DNA of 50,832 nt from an uncultured Bacteroidales bacterium (GCA_947167075.1 CAMVGR010000014.1:1-50832), one strand, 5' to 3'. Shown: positions 23,389-32,610, counted from the stretch's first letter. The notes: generated by a model from the sequence alone, not told the origin. A program made the numbers and translations.

Positions 23389-24177
23389 ATGAAGCGACTG
23401 TTCATACTGTGGACACTCCTTTTGGCTACCACTGTCGGCCTGCGAGCCGAGTGGTTGCCCGAACGTCCCACACGCCTGGTGAACGACTATTCCGGCATCC
23501 TCGACGCCCAGCAGTTGCAGGAGCTGGAGAGCAGGCTGGTGGCGTTCAACGATAGCACCTCGAACCAGATTGTCGTCGTCATCACACCCACCATAGAGGG
23601 CGACGACGAGAATGCAGCAGCCCAGCGAGTGGGTGAGGTATGGGGAGTGGGACAGGAAGAATTCGACAATGGCCTCGTTATCCTCATCAAAAGCAAGACC
23701 GAGGAGGAGAACTGGGGGGCTGTGGCCATCGCCACAGGCTATGGTGTGGAGGGCGTGCTGCCGGATGTGTATTGTAAGAGTATTATAGACAACGAGATGA
23801 TTGGCGCACTGGGCGATGGCGACTACTATAAGGCCATCGTCCAGGCACTTGCCGTGATAGAGCCGGCCATGCGAGGCGAGTATAGCCATGCTCAGTATCG
23901 CAAGGATAGGCGACGCGAGTCGTTGTATGCCTTAATACCATTGCTGCTCTTTTTCACCATTGCCGTAGTGCTGGTGATTCGCTATTTCAAAAAGCACCCC
24001 GACGAATGGAACAATATGGGACATGGCGGCGGCGGAAGCGGCATTATCATGGGCGGAATGCCCGGTGGCTTTGGCAGTGGCCGTGGGTCGTCGGGAGGCG
24101 GCTTTGGTGGCTTTGGTGGTTTTGGTGGCTTTGGCGGAGGCTCGTTCGGAGGTGGAGGAGCCAGCGGACGCTTCTGA
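23389..24177 (+). CDS. TPM domain protein (YgcG family)
   Basis: This 262-residue protein has a signal peptide (residues 1-20), a TPM domain (about 25-160) with RLVNDYSGILDAQQ, QIVVVITPTIEG, NGLVILI and GYGVEGVLPD, one membrane helix (about 182-203), and a C-terminal tail of roughly 50 residues that is almost wholly Gly, Phe and Ser. This is the standard layout of LemA-linked TPM proteins; TPM domains elsewhere act as phosphatases or in photosystem II repair. It directly abuts lemA. The glycine tail is low-complexity repeat DNA and may vary in length between strains. Confidence 0.93.
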   Translation: MKRLFILWTLLLATTVGLRAEWLPERPTRLVNDYSGILDAQQLQELESRLVAFNDSTSNQIVVVITPTIEGDDENAAAQRVGEVWGVGQEEFDNGLVILIKSKTEEENWGAVAIATGYGVEGVLPDVYCKSIIDNEMIGALGDGDYYKAIVQALAVIEPAMRGEYSHAQYRKDRRRESLYALIPLLLFFTIAVVLVIRYFKKHPDEWNNMGHGGGGSGIIMGGMPGGFGSGRGSSGGGFGGFGGFGGFGGGSFGGGGASGRF

Positions 24178-24329
24178 AATGCTACAAAGAAAGCCTAAAT
24201 AATCACTTTTTTTATCCCCTTTCTACGCTTATATTCGTCTTAGACTAGTATTGTTATAGTCTGATTGTTAGGATTTTGGTTTTCGCTAGAAAACAATTCT
24301 TATCTCTGTTGTGTCGAAGTGGGGATAGA

Positions 24330-24368
24330 CAATATGCCCACCCTGTTTGAAACGGGGTGGGCATATTG
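24330..24368. terminator. Long hairpin in a convergent spacer
   Basis: A perfect 14-bp stem (CAATATGCCCACCC with GGGTGGGCATATTG) lies between the convergent TPM and DUF4301 genes. Neither side has a strong T run, so it may terminate weakly or protect 3' ends. The rest of the 24178-24397 gap shows nothing. Confidence 0.6.
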
Positions 24369-24397
24369 GTCAATAAGATATAGGATGTAATTGTTTG

Positions 24398-25924
24398 TTA
24401 CTTTTCTAGGTGTTCTTTGCGTAGCAGATCGTTAACTGTTTTGACAGGGTTGAAGGTGGAAATGGGGACTTCGACAAACAGGGTGATCCAGTTTGCCATC
24501 GCTCCGTTCCACAGGCCAGGCAGCTCTTGCGACTTGAGTGTTTGTGCCCCTTTGCTCTTCTTGCTGATAAATCCAGTCTTGGGATCTACGAATTGACGCA
24601 GGTCGAAGTAGTGGCCTCGGTAGTTTTTGGTGCTGCATACCAAGTCCACAGGGTTGAAGTGGGTCGATTCCTGGAATATCCTTTCTTGGTCAGGATTGTT
24701 GTGATTCACCTGAGCCGATTCGACTATCTGAAGGCTCCTTCGCCCGTTTGTATCGATGGTGTAGAATGGGCCGCCGCCAGGCTCTCCTTCGTTCTTCACC
24801 ATTCCACACACTCTGATTGGGCGGTTGAGTATGGAAAACAGCTCTTCTGGTGTGCTATTGCCAGCCACGGGAATGTTAAGTTCTGTTTCGATAAAGGTGA
24901 CTATTTCTTTGATCTCCTTTTTCGATGGATGATTTTCGAGGGTCTTTAGGAATGTGAATATTTTGTCTCTCTTCTCCAATAGGATACCAGCGATGACCTC
25001 TTTGTATTGTACTGTGGTGGGTTTCATCCAGTCTGGGACCACATTGTCAATATTCTTAATAAAGATTATGTCGGCATGCTGCTCGTTTAGGTTCTCTATC
25101 AAGGCTCCATGTCCTCCTGGACGGAATATCAGTTTGCCGTCCTCGTCGCGCAGTGGTTGGTTTTGTTCATCGACGGCGATTATATCTGTGTAGTGTTTTT
25201 GCTCGGAAAAGGATACGTTGAGCTTGATGTTGAGCGTGCTCTCATAGTATTTCTTCACCTCGTTTATCTTGCGACGAAAACCCTCGCGGTGTTCTGGCGA
25301 GATGGTGAAGTGCAGATTTACGGTGTCGTTGTTGTTCTTGGCATACAGTGCTCCCTCGACGATATGCTCTTCCAAAGGTGTGCGTTGCACTGCACCGTAG
25401 TTATGGAATTTGAGTAGAGCCTTAGGTAGTGCTCCATAGCCAAGGTATTGTTCTTTGAGTAGGAAGTTGATGATGGTGGAATAATCTCCTCTCTGCATGT
25501 ATTCGTCAATGTCTAGGTCTGCCTTTTTCATGCAGCGTTTTAGATCATTATAGAATGCGAATTTCTGCAGATTGTCTAGGAATGATTTTACTTCTGGAAA
25601 CTCTTTGGCGAAGTTTCCAGACACACCGAAGTATGAAGCTGTAAAAGAATAGAGGTCTTTGAACATGCGTGTGGCCGCACCAGAGGCGGGGACAAACTTC
25701 AATATCTTCACATGCTGTGAGCGATCGGAGTAGACTTTCCCGTAGTGTTGTATGTCGCTCTTCTTAAGGGCGATAATGCCATGGTTGCTGATTGTGGCGG
25801 CAGCATCCAGTTGGGCTTTAGGAAATCCTTCCTTAAAGTTGTTGATTTGTGTTTGAACACGTTCTACCGAAAGACCTAATGATCTGAGTTGTATTAGGTC
25901 TTCGTTGGTGGGCTTGAATTGCAT
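24398..25924 (-). CDS. DUF4301 family protein, nucleotidyltransferase-like
   Basis: This 508-residue protein has no signal peptide and matches the Bacteroidota family DUF4301 by overall sequence. Three segments resemble sugar-nucleotide pyrophosphorylases: KFVPASGAATRMFK (76-89), like the P-A-G-x-G-T-R-x nucleotide loop; FRPGGHGALIENL (267-279), like the substrate-binding G-x-G-H-G loop; and DIIFIKNIDNV (285-295), like the N-x-D-N metal strand. An activated-sugar role is therefore plausible, but the family has no established function that I know. It lies 14 bp downstream of the lipoprotein gene and shares its promoter. Confidence 0.85.
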   Translation of the reverse strand: MQFKPTNEDLIQLRSLGLSVERVQTQINNFKEGFPKAQLDAAATISNHGIIALKKSDIQHYGKVYSDRSQHVKILKFVPASGAATRMFKDLYSFTASYFGVSGNFAKEFPEVKSFLDNLQKFAFYNDLKRCMKKADLDIDEYMQRGDYSTIINFLLKEQYLGYGALPKALLKFHNYGAVQRTPLEEHIVEGALYAKNNNDTVNLHFTISPEHREGFRRKINEVKKYYESTLNIKLNVSFSEQKHYTDIIAVDEQNQPLRDEDGKLIFRPGGHGALIENLNEQHADIIFIKNIDNVVPDWMKPTTVQYKEVIAGILLEKRDKIFTFLKTLENHPSKKEIKEIVTFIETELNIPVAGNSTPEELFSILNRPIRVCGMVKNEGEPGGGPFYTIDTNGRRSLQIVESAQVNHNNPDQERIFQESTHFNPVDLVCSTKNYRGHYFDLRQFVDPKTGFISKKSKGAQTLKSQELPGLWNGAMANWITLFVEVPISTFNPVKTVNDLLRKEHLEK

Positions 25925-25938
25925 GACTTGTGATCTGT

Positions 25939-26319
25939 TTAGTATTGTACCCTTGCTTCCAGTATTACCTCTTTGGTTTTAAGGTCGCCTTCAATCAGAC
26001 GGACGGTGCCTGTGCCACGACGGAATCCCCCATCGGCTAGGTTCAAGGTGGCTCGGATGGACAGGATGGCCGGAGCTAAGAAGTAGGTGGAGAAAACACC
26101 GTTGGCATCGGTGGTCCCAACTTGATAGTTGTAGTCGCTGGGGTCGCAGTTACCTTGATACAGCTCCACGGTGACTCCGGAAACCGGCTCACGTGTTGTT
26201 TCGTCAAGCACTATGACATCCAAATAGCTATTTGTATCGCTATCGCACGATGAAAAAAGTGCTATTGGTAATAGGCTGAAAAACAGCATTAGGGATAATT
26301 TTACCAATATTTTCTTCAT
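25939..26319 (-). CDS. Small lipoprotein with carboxypeptidase-regulatory-like domain
   Basis: The ATG at 26319 (MKKILVKLSLMLFF) gives 126 residues; longer readings run through the promoter and are rejected. A lipoprotein signal ends in ALFSSC, with the lipid-bearing Cys followed by DSD, a start compatible with surface export in Bacteroidota. The mature part is a single Ig-like beta domain with DETTREPVSGVTVELYQG and the DANGVFST turn typical of CarboxypepD_reg folds. Function is unknown. It is the first gene of a pair with DUF4301. Confidence 0.85.
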   Translation of the reverse strand: MKKILVKLSLMLFFSLLPIALFSSCDSDTNSYLDVIVLDETTREPVSGVTVELYQGNCDPSDYNYQVGTTDANGVFSTYFLAPAILSIRATLNLADGGFRRGTGTVRLIEGDLKTKEVILEARVQY

Positions 26320-26360
26320 AAAAGTTTGATTTTTTGCCTTGTTATGTCTTTTTTTCTTCT

Positions 26361-26382
26361 TATTTTTGCACTGCAAAATTAG
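26361..26382. promoter_or_regulatory. Overlapping divergent promoters for the cyclophilin and lipoprotein genes
   Basis: The plus strand has TATTTTTG (26361-26368) and the minus strand TAATTTTG (26374-26381), arranged as an imperfect palindrome around GCACTGC. Each predicted start site falls near the other promoter's -7 box, so polymerases on the two promoters should exclude each other. Confidence 0.65.
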
Positions 26383-26398
26383 TAAAAATAATCTATAT

Positions 26399-27097
26399 AT
26401 GATGAAAAAAATCACATTTATTGCAATTTTTTTGCTATCTATGAGCTCTGTATTTGCTCAAAGGGTTATGCATCAGCCGGTTGATGCTAATGCCAACACC
26501 GATGTGGAAATTATTACTACGGCTGGCAGAATAGTGGTCACACTCTTCAATGATACACCTTTTCACCGAGATAACTTCAAGAAATTAGCCGAGTCGCATT
26601 TCTACGACAGTTTGCTTTTCCATCGTGTCATTCACGGATTTATGATTCAGGCAGGCGACCCCATGTCCAAAAATGCCCCGGCAAACAAGCTTCTAGGCGA
26701 GAATTCGCTCCCTTACACCATTCCGCAAGAAATCAGAATGCATCATTTCCACCGCAAAGGTGCCCTCTGTGCAGCCCGTCTTGGCGACGATGTGAATCCC
26801 GAAAAAGCCTCGTCGTCTACACAGTTCTATATCGTGCAGGGACGTCGATGGAACCAAGACGAATTGGCTATGTTGCGTGACCAATACGGTATCCACCTCC
26901 AGGATGAGGCAGAGAGGATATACAAGTCTGAGGGCGGTTCTCCCCACCTCGACGGCAACTACACAGTATTCGGCCAAGTGGTGAGCGGTATGGAAGTAAT
27001 CGACAGAATTGCCGCTGAGCCAACCGATAAGGCCGACCGCCCCCTCTCGGATGTGAGAATTTTGAATATGAGAGTTATACATCACGATTCGAAGTAA
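26399..27097 (+). CDS. Cyclophilin-type peptidyl-prolyl isomerase, exported
   Basis: This protein has 232 residues from ATG-ATG at 26399/26402, with a signal peptide ending SSVFAQ (about residue 22). The cyclophilin core begins at VEIITTAGRIVVTLF and has the active-site FHRVIHGFMIQAGD and SSSTQFYIVQG, then NYTVFGQVVSGMEVIDRI near the end. A loop of about 30 residues (RRWNQDELAMLRDQYG and on) is inserted between the last two motifs, as in Bacteroidota members. It would help fold exported proteins in the periplasm. pheS starts 9 bp downstream, so they are probably co-transcribed. Confidence 0.95.
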   Translation: MMKKITFIAIFLLSMSSVFAQRVMHQPVDANANTDVEIITTAGRIVVTLFNDTPFHRDNFKKLAESHFYDSLLFHRVIHGFMIQAGDPMSKNAPANKLLGENSLPYTIPQEIRMHHFHRKGALCAARLGDDVNPEKASSSTQFYIVQGRRWNQDELAMLRDQYGIHLQDEAERIYKSEGGSPHLDGNYTVFGQVVSGMEVIDRIAAEPTDKADRPLSDVRILNMRVIHHDSK

Positions 27098-27106
27098 TAA
27101 AAACAC

Positions 27107-28147
27107 ATGAAAAACATCATTTTGAAGTATATAGAGGAAATACATTCCACTCATATCGAAGACTTTAAGGATCGTGCTGCCGAGGTCGAGGCGTTCCGCA
27201 TTCGTTTCCTTGGCCGCAAGGGTGTGATGAATGAGCTCTTCGAACAGTTCAAGGCATTGCCAAACGACCAGAAGAAAGATGTCGGACAAGCGCTGAATAT
27301 GCTTAAGCAGGCAGCAATTGAGAAAGTGGAGGAATGGAAGAACTTTGTTGAGCAGTCTCCTGTCGATGTCGACAAACACGACCTCACCATGCCTGCCGAT
27401 TTCCTGGCGCAAGGAAGTCGTCATGTGCTGTCGGTCACAATGAACGAGATTGCAGAGATATTTGCCAGAATCGGTTTTACGGTCGAGGAGTCGGTCGAAA
27501 TTGAGGATGATTGGCATCTTTTCTCCGCTCTCAACTTCCCACACGACCATCCCGCTCGCGACATGCAGGACACTTTCTTTGTGGAGAAAGAAGAGGGCAA
27601 ACAGGAAGTGGCCCTACGCACACACACCTCGTCGGTGCAAGTCCGTGTGATGGAGACTCATAAACCCCCTATCCGAATTATCGCTCCGGGGCGTGTGTTC
27701 CGAAACGAAGCCATCAGTGCACGAGCCCACTGTATCTTCCATCAGGTAGAAGCACTCTATGTGGACAAGAAGGTGACTTTCGCCGACCTGAAACAGACGC
27801 TGCTTTACTTTGCGAAAGAAATGTTCGGGCCGGACACTAAAATACGACTCCGTCCCAGCTATTTCCCCTTCACAGAACCCAGTGCCGAGATGGACATCTC
27901 GTGCAACATTTGCGGCGGTAAGGGGTGCAACATCTGCAAGGGTACAGGTTGGCTCGAGATTCTTGGTTGCGGTATGGTCGACCCTAATGTGTTGGAAGCA
28001 TGTGGTATAGATAGTCATGAGTACACCGGCTTTGCACTAGGTATGGGAGTAGAACGTATGGCTATGCTGAAATACCAGATACGCGACCTGCGTCTCTATT
28101 TCGAAAACGACCTTCGTTTCCTGCATCAGTTCGACAATATCATTTGA
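27107..28147 (+). CDS. pheS: Phenylalanine--tRNA ligase alpha subunit
   Basis: This 346-residue protein has the usual PheS length and order: an N-terminal coiled-coil arm that binds tRNA (about 1-90), then the class II catalytic core. Visible signatures include HPARDMQDTF, LRTHTSSVQVRVM, PGRVFRNE, FHQVEALYVDK, and motif 3 GFALGMGVERMAML. The insert SCNICGGKGCNICKGTGW has a CxxC...CxxC pattern that may bind zinc, seen in some bacterial PheS. The partner pheT is not in the window, so the subunits are encoded apart. Its stop overlaps the folB start by 1 bp. Confidence 0.97.
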   Translation: MKNIILKYIEEIHSTHIEDFKDRAAEVEAFRIRFLGRKGVMNELFEQFKALPNDQKKDVGQALNMLKQAAIEKVEEWKNFVEQSPVDVDKHDLTMPADFLAQGSRHVLSVTMNEIAEIFARIGFTVEESVEIEDDWHLFSALNFPHDHPARDMQDTFFVEKEEGKQEVALRTHTSSVQVRVMETHKPPIRIIAPGRVFRNEAISARAHCIFHQVEALYVDKKVTFADLKQTLLYFAKEMFGPDTKIRLRPSYFPFTEPSAEMDISCNICGGKGCNICKGTGWLEILGCGMVDPNVLEACGIDSHEYTGFALGMGVERMAMLKYQIRDLRLYFENDLRFLHQFDNII

Positions 28148-28503
28148 TGGGACGTATCGCTATCAATAATATGTGCTTTTATGCACACCATGGCTGTTTC
28201 GAACAGGAGCGACAGATTGGCACTAGGTTTAGGGTCGACCTCTGTTTTGATACCGACACCTCTCGAGCCGAACAAACGGACAATATTCACGATACGGTGA
28301 ACTATCTCGACGTCTACCAAGTCGTGAAAATAGAAATGCAGAAGCCCTCGAACCTGCTCGAGCATGTGGCTCGTCGAATTGGCGATGCCGTGCTCTGTAA
28401 CTTCCCTAGCGTGCAGCGACTTACTGTGAAAGTGTACAAGTTGAATCCACCGTTGGGAGGACAAATGGATTCCGTTTCGGTCGAACTGGATATTTGCAGA
28501 TAA
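28147..28503 (+). CDS. folB: Dihydroneopterin aldolase
   Basis: This protein has 118 residues from the ATG at 28147, which overlaps the pheS stop by one base (TGATG). The family start MGRIAINNMCFYAHHGCFEQER carries the catalytic Glu in the HHGCFEQE segment, LLEHVARRIGD is the pterin-binding helix, and the conserved Lys is in VKVYKLNPPL. FolB cleaves dihydroneopterin to 6-hydroxymethyl-dihydropterin for folate synthesis. No other folate gene is adjacent; queD elsewhere in the window starts from the triphosphate of the same pterin. Confidence 0.95.
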   Translation: MGRIAINNMCFYAHHGCFEQERQIGTRFRVDLCFDTDTSRAEQTDNIHDTVNYLDVYQVVKIEMQKPSNLLEHVARRIGDAVLCNFPSVQRLTVKVYKLNPPLGGQMDSVSVELDICR

Positions 28504-28551
28504 GCTTCTGATAGTAAATATAGTTACAGGTCGATTTCCTGTAATGATGTG

Positions 28552-28587
28552 AAAAAGGTCTCCTCTGGCTGCAGAGGAGACCTTTTT
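28552..28587. terminator. Bidirectional intrinsic terminator between folB and radC
   Basis: A perfect 16-bp stem (AAAAAGGTCTCCTCTG with its complement, loop GCTG) gives a T run on both strands, suiting the convergent folB and radC genes. Confidence 0.92.
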
Positions 28588-28621
28588 GGGGTCTATTTGC
28601 GACGTGGATGCTACCTCTCGT

Positions 28622-28670
28622 CACGGTTCATCTACGGTGCATGTACGGTGCATGTACGGTTCAAGTACGG
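28622..28670 (+). repeat. 11-bp tandem repeat array, copy 3 (CGGTGCATGTA unit)
   Basis: Units start at 28624, 28635, 28646 and 28657 with a partial at 28668. The unit series (CATCTA, CATGTA, CATGTA, then AAGTA) follows the same order of variants as copy 2, so the two arrays look like relatives. It lies between the terminator and the radC stop. Confidence 0.85.
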
Positions 28671-28714
28671 TTGTGATAGGTAGATATGGCTTTGTGTCAA
28701 GCAGTTAGAACTCG

Positions 28715-29431
28715 CTACCAGATACGATGATTGTCGTGGAAGCTGTAGTAATCGGCTTTTCCGTCGGCATTGATTGCGATGATAAGATGCTCCAATAGTT
28801 TGATTCCAAGTATTTTGCCTGCTTCCTCGATGCGGTGTGTCAGCGTAATGTCATCCTTGCTGGGTTTGAGGCTTCCGGATGGGTGGTTGTGTAGCACTGC
28901 CAGCTGTACGGCTTTGCTATCGAGCGCACCTCGGAATAATATTCGCAAATCGACGGCAGTATCAGTTTGTCCACCCACAGTAATGCGTTGTCTTGCAATC
29001 ACTTTGTGACGATTTGAAAGATATACGGCCCAGAATTCCTCGTGGTCGAGGTCGGCGAGCAGCGGCATCATATAGGAGAAAAGCGTTTCGCTATTGTTGA
29101 TTATCAGTTCGTTCGATGTGCTAAACTCGCCCTGCATTCGCCAGCCAAGCTCTAGTGCTGCCAGTAGGGTAGTGGCTTTGGCTAGCCCGAGGCCTCGAAT
29201 GGATGACAACTCTTTGAATTCCAACCTTGAAAGTGATACCAAGCTTCCGCCAGCAAGGTGCAGTACCTCTTTCGCTACATCTACCGCCGATTTGCCAGGC
29301 ACTCCGCTTCGTATCAAGATGGCTATCAGTTCGGCATTTGTGAGCTCTTTTTTGCCTTGAAGCATCATCTTTTCCCGCGGTCGGTCCTCGTCGTTCCAGT
29401 CTTTTACTGTCAAATGTTTTTTTTCTTCCAT
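28715..29431 (-). CDS. radC: RadC family JAB/MPN domain protein
   Basis: This 238-residue protein has an N-terminal helix-hairpin-helix region (about 30-95, with SSIRGLGLAKATTLLAALELG) and a C-terminal JAB1/MPN metalloprotease-like domain. The JAMM zinc signature HNHPSGSLKPSKDD is intact, with the upstream Glu in HEEFWAVYLS. RadC was once linked to DNA repair, but its true activity is unsettled. It is encoded convergent to folB and divergent from secDF. Confidence 0.95.
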   Translation of the reverse strand: MEEKKHLTVKDWNDEDRPREKMMLQGKKELTNAELIAILIRSGVPGKSAVDVAKEVLHLAGGSLVSLSRLEFKELSSIRGLGLAKATTLLAALELGWRMQGEFSTSNELIINNSETLFSYMMPLLADLDHEEFWAVYLSNRHKVIARQRITVGGQTDTAVDLRILFRGALDSKAVQLAVLHNHPSGSLKPSKDDITLTHRIEEAGKILGIKLLEHLIIAINADGKADYYSFHDNHRIW

Positions 29432-29459
29432 ATGTAGTTGTTATTCTTCTATTTCGGTG

Positions 29460-29467
29460 CAAAGATA
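29460..29467 (-). promoter_or_regulatory. -7 promoter box of radC
   Basis: TATCTTTG on the minus strand, 29 bp before the start codon. The -33 region is not consensus. Confidence 0.55.
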
Positions 29468-29488
29468 CATCTTTTTTTCTGAAATTTA

Positions 29489-29519
29489 TTTGTCACGTCA
29501 TTTTTTTTTATTATTTTTG
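29489..29519 (+). promoter_or_regulatory. Consensus promoter of secDF
   Basis: TTTG (29489-29492), 19 bp, then TATTTTTG (29512-29519); the start codon is 47 bp downstream. Full match to the Bacteroides pattern. Confidence 0.85.
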
Positions 29520-29565
29520 CACATTCAAATATTAGAAAAAAGAAACAATAATATAAACATAAACT

Positions 29566-32500
29566 ATGCAGAATAAAGGACTTATCAGATTTTTAGCATG
29601 GGCTTTCGCTTTGGTGTGTTTGTTCCAATTGTCTTTTACGTTTGTGACAAGCAACATACAGAGCAAAGCCAAGAAAACAGCTGAAAACTACATTCAAAGT
29701 GAGCAAACTAAGCAGATGATTGCATCCCGTGCAGCCAACAGTGTTGAGGCAGATGTGCTTACAGACTCACTGAGAAACGCTTACGAGGCTCATTACCTCG
29801 ATTCGATGGCATCGGAGAAAGTCTATCTAGGCTACACCTACCGCCAGTGCCAGTCTCGCGAAATCAACCTCGGTCTCGACCTTAAGGGTGGTATGAATGT
29901 GATGCTCGAGGTCTCTACCGTCGATGTGGTTCGTGCCCTGGCCGACCACACAGAAGACCCCCTCTTCAACCAGGCTATCGACAATGCTCTTGCCACACAG
30001 AAGAAGAGCACCAACCGCGACTTTGTATCGCTTTTCTACGAAGAGATTATCAAACTCGACCCCAATGTTTCACTGGCCTCCTATTTTCGTGGTCAGTTGC
30101 GTGATAAGATAAAGATTGACGACAAAAACGACGCAGTAATAAAAGTGGTTCGCGAGGAAGCTGCATCGGCATACGACCGCACCTATCAGATCCTCAGTCA
30201 GCGTATCGATAAGTTTGGTGTTGCACAACCCACCATCCAGAAGCTTTCGGCATCGGAGCGTATCCTTGTCGAACTTCCTGGTGTGAAGGAACCCGAGCGT
30301 GTGCGTAAACTCCTGCAGGGAACCGCCCAGCTCGAATTCTGGCAGACCTACGACAATGCAGAGGCCCTCCGTTTCCTCGATGCGTCCAACACCTATCTTG
30401 CCTCCATCAGCGATGGCGAGACTGCTGTGGAAGACACCGCTGTTGTCGAGGCAAAGGACAGCACAGAGGCAATGCTCGACCAACTCACAGTAGACAATGC
30501 TGCAACGGCCAACCAAACAGCCAATGCTGAGGCTTATGCAAAAGCCAACCCCTTGTTCTCCAAATTGCAACCCTATGTGGATCCCAATGGTCAGGCAGCT
30601 CCTGGTCCCATTGTTGGACTTGCCGCCAGCAAGGACCGTGCAGAGATCACTGCCATGATTCAAAAGGCTGCAGAGAAAAAGGTGTTCGACCCACGTACAG
30701 TCAAGTTCCTCTGGTCGGCCAAGGCTGACGAGCACTTCGGTAGTGATATATATGTTCTATATGCAATAAAGATAACCAGCCGCGATGGTTCCGCTCTGCT
30801 CGATGGCGGCTGCATCAGCGATGCTCGTCAAGACTTCTCCACAGTGGGAGGAAATGAGATCTCGATGACCATGAATAGCGAAGGAGCCCGTGAATGGAAA
30901 CGCATCACCGGCGAAAATGTGGGCAACTGTATCGCCATCGTCCTCGACGACCAGGTCTATTCCGCTCCGCGTGTCAATGGAGAAATTGCTGGTGGCCGCT
31001 CGAGCATCACTGGCGACTTCACCCTCGAGGAGGCTAAAGACCTTGCCAACATTTTGAAGAGTGGTAAGCTGCCTGCTCCTGCAGTGATTGTCCAGGAAGC
31101 AGTTGTTGGACCTTCGCTGGGTCAGGAGTCGATCCGCAATGGTCTATGGTCGTTTGTGCTTGCATTCATCGTGGTGCTCATCTACATGGTATTCTTCTAC
31201 AACCGTGCCGGATGGGTATCTGTGGCTGCACTTATTACTAATGTATTCCTTCTTATAGGTATCCTCGCATCGTTGGGTGCCGTGCTCACCCTCCCGGGCA
31301 TTGCCGGTATCGTGCTGACAATGGCTATGGCAGTCGACGGTAATGTGATTATATATGAGCGTGTCAAGGAAGAGCTTCGCAATGGCTCCAGCATGGCCAA
31401 CGCAGTGTCGGCTGGTTTCAAGAATGCTTATTCGGCCATTATCGACGGCCAGGTGACTACTTTCTTGCTCGGCTTGGTGCTGATTATGTTTGGCTCCGGA
31501 GCAGTTCAAGGTTTTGCTGTAACCCTCTGTATTGGTATTGTCACTTCGCTCTTCACATCGATCTTCATCACCCGACTGATTATCGACAGCAACTTGGAAC
31601 ACAAGCGTAAAATCAACTTCTCCTTCCCCTTCTCGGAGAACTTCCTGCGCAATGCCAAGTTCGACTTCATCGGTCGTCGCAAGACTTTCTACATCATTGC
31701 CGGTGTCGCTATTGCTATCTGTGTCGCCAGTTTCTGCCTCCGTGGCATGAGTTTCGGTATCGACTTCACGGGTGGCCGCACCTATGTTGTACGTTTCGAC
31801 CAGCCGGTCAATGCTGTTGATGTTCGTTCCGATCTCGCCAAACAGTTCGACGAGGCACCCGAGGTGAAGACCTATGGTCCCAGCAGCCAGCTCAAGGTCA
31901 CCACTAAATATAAGATTGCTGAAGATGGTGATGCTGTGAAAAACGAAATCGTTGAAAAGTTGTATGCCGGAGTGAAAGACTATTTTGCTACTCCGATCAG
32001 TATCGACGAGTTCAAGAGCACAGAGACCAACCCGCTTGGTATTATCCAAGCCGACCAGGTTGGTGGCACCATTGCCCACGACAACTTGGTCCATTCCATC
32101 TGGGCTGTGTTGGGTGGTCTGCTTGTTATCTTCGTATACATCGGACTACGTTTCCGTAGCTGGCGTTTCGGTGTGGGTTCAGTTGTAGCCCTAACACACG
32201 ACACCCTGCTCGTAATTGGTATATTCTCTCTCCTGTATGGCCTGTTGCCGTTCAACCTTGAAGTAGACCAATACTTCATCTCGGCAGTACTGACCGTCAT
32301 AGGTTATTCTATCAATGCCACTGTGGTTATTTTCGACCGTGTTCGCGAATATCGCAAGCTCTATCCAAAACGTGAGTTGGTTCAGCACATGAATGATGCT
32401 ATCAACTCGACGTTGGCCCGTACGGTGAACACATCTGGTACCACTTTTGTGACGCTGCTCATGATGTTCATCTTCGGTGGCGAAGTGATTCGCGGATTCA

Positions 32501-32610
32501 TTTTTGCACTGCTCGTTGGTGTTCTCGTTGGTGTTTACTCATCGCTCTGCATCGCAAGTGCAGTGGTGTATGAGATCTCCGGCAAACAGAAGAGAAAAGA
32601 GCTTGCATAA
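29566..32610 (+). CDS. secDF: Fused protein translocase subunit SecDF
   Basis: This 1014-residue protein joins SecD and SecF, as usual in Bacteroidota. It has a first membrane helix (about residues 7-28), the D1 motif NLGLDLKGGMNVMLEV, a large periplasmic region with a low-complexity insert (about 285-345), the D4-type LPGIAGIVLTMAMAVDGNVIIYERVKEE, and then SecF with GMSFGIDFTGGRTYVV and SINATVVIFDRVRE. The two halves together make twelve membrane helices. It uses the proton gradient to help SecYEG release proteins into the periplasm, the first step for all T9SS cargos here. Confidence 0.97.
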   Translation: MQNKGLIRFLAWAFALVCLFQLSFTFVTSNIQSKAKKTAENYIQSEQTKQMIASRAANSVEADVLTDSLRNAYEAHYLDSMASEKVYLGYTYRQCQSREINLGLDLKGGMNVMLEVSTVDVVRALADHTEDPLFNQAIDNALATQKKSTNRDFVSLFYEEIIKLDPNVSLASYFRGQLRDKIKIDDKNDAVIKVVREEAASAYDRTYQILSQRIDKFGVAQPTIQKLSASERILVELPGVKEPERVRKLLQGTAQLEFWQTYDNAEALRFLDASNTYLASISDGETAVEDTAVVEAKDSTEAMLDQLTVDNAATANQTANAEAYAKANPLFSKLQPYVDPNGQAAPGPIVGLAASKDRAEITAMIQKAAEKKVFDPRTVKFLWSAKADEHFGSDIYVLYAIKITSRDGSALLDGGCISDARQDFSTVGGNEISMTMNSEGAREWKRITGENVGNCIAIVLDDQVYSAPRVNGEIAGGRSSITGDFTLEEAKDLANILKSGKLPAPAVIVQEAVVGPSLGQESIRNGLWSFVLAFIVVLIYMVFFYNRAGWVSVAALITNVFLLIGILASLGAVLTLPGIAGIVLTMAMAVDGNVIIYERVKEELRNGSSMANAVSAGFKNAYSAIIDGQVTTFLLGLVLIMFGSGAVQGFAVTLCIGIVTSLFTSIFITRLIIDSNLEHKRKINFSFPFSENFLRNAKFDFIGRRKTFYIIAGVAIAICVASFCLRGMSFGIDFTGGRTYVVRFDQPVNAVDVRSDLAKQFDEAPEVKTYGPSSQLKVTTKYKIAEDGDAVKNEIVEKLYAGVKDYFATPISIDEFKSTETNPLGIIQADQVGGTIAHDNLVHSIWAVLGGLLVIFVYIGLRFRSWRFGVGSVVALTHDTLLVIGIFSLLYGLLPFNLEVDQYFISAVLTVIGYSINATVVIFDRVREYRKLYPKRELVQHMNDAINSTLARTVNTSGTTFVTLLMMFIFGGEVIRGFIFALLVGVLVGVYSSLCIASAVVYEISGKQKRKELA

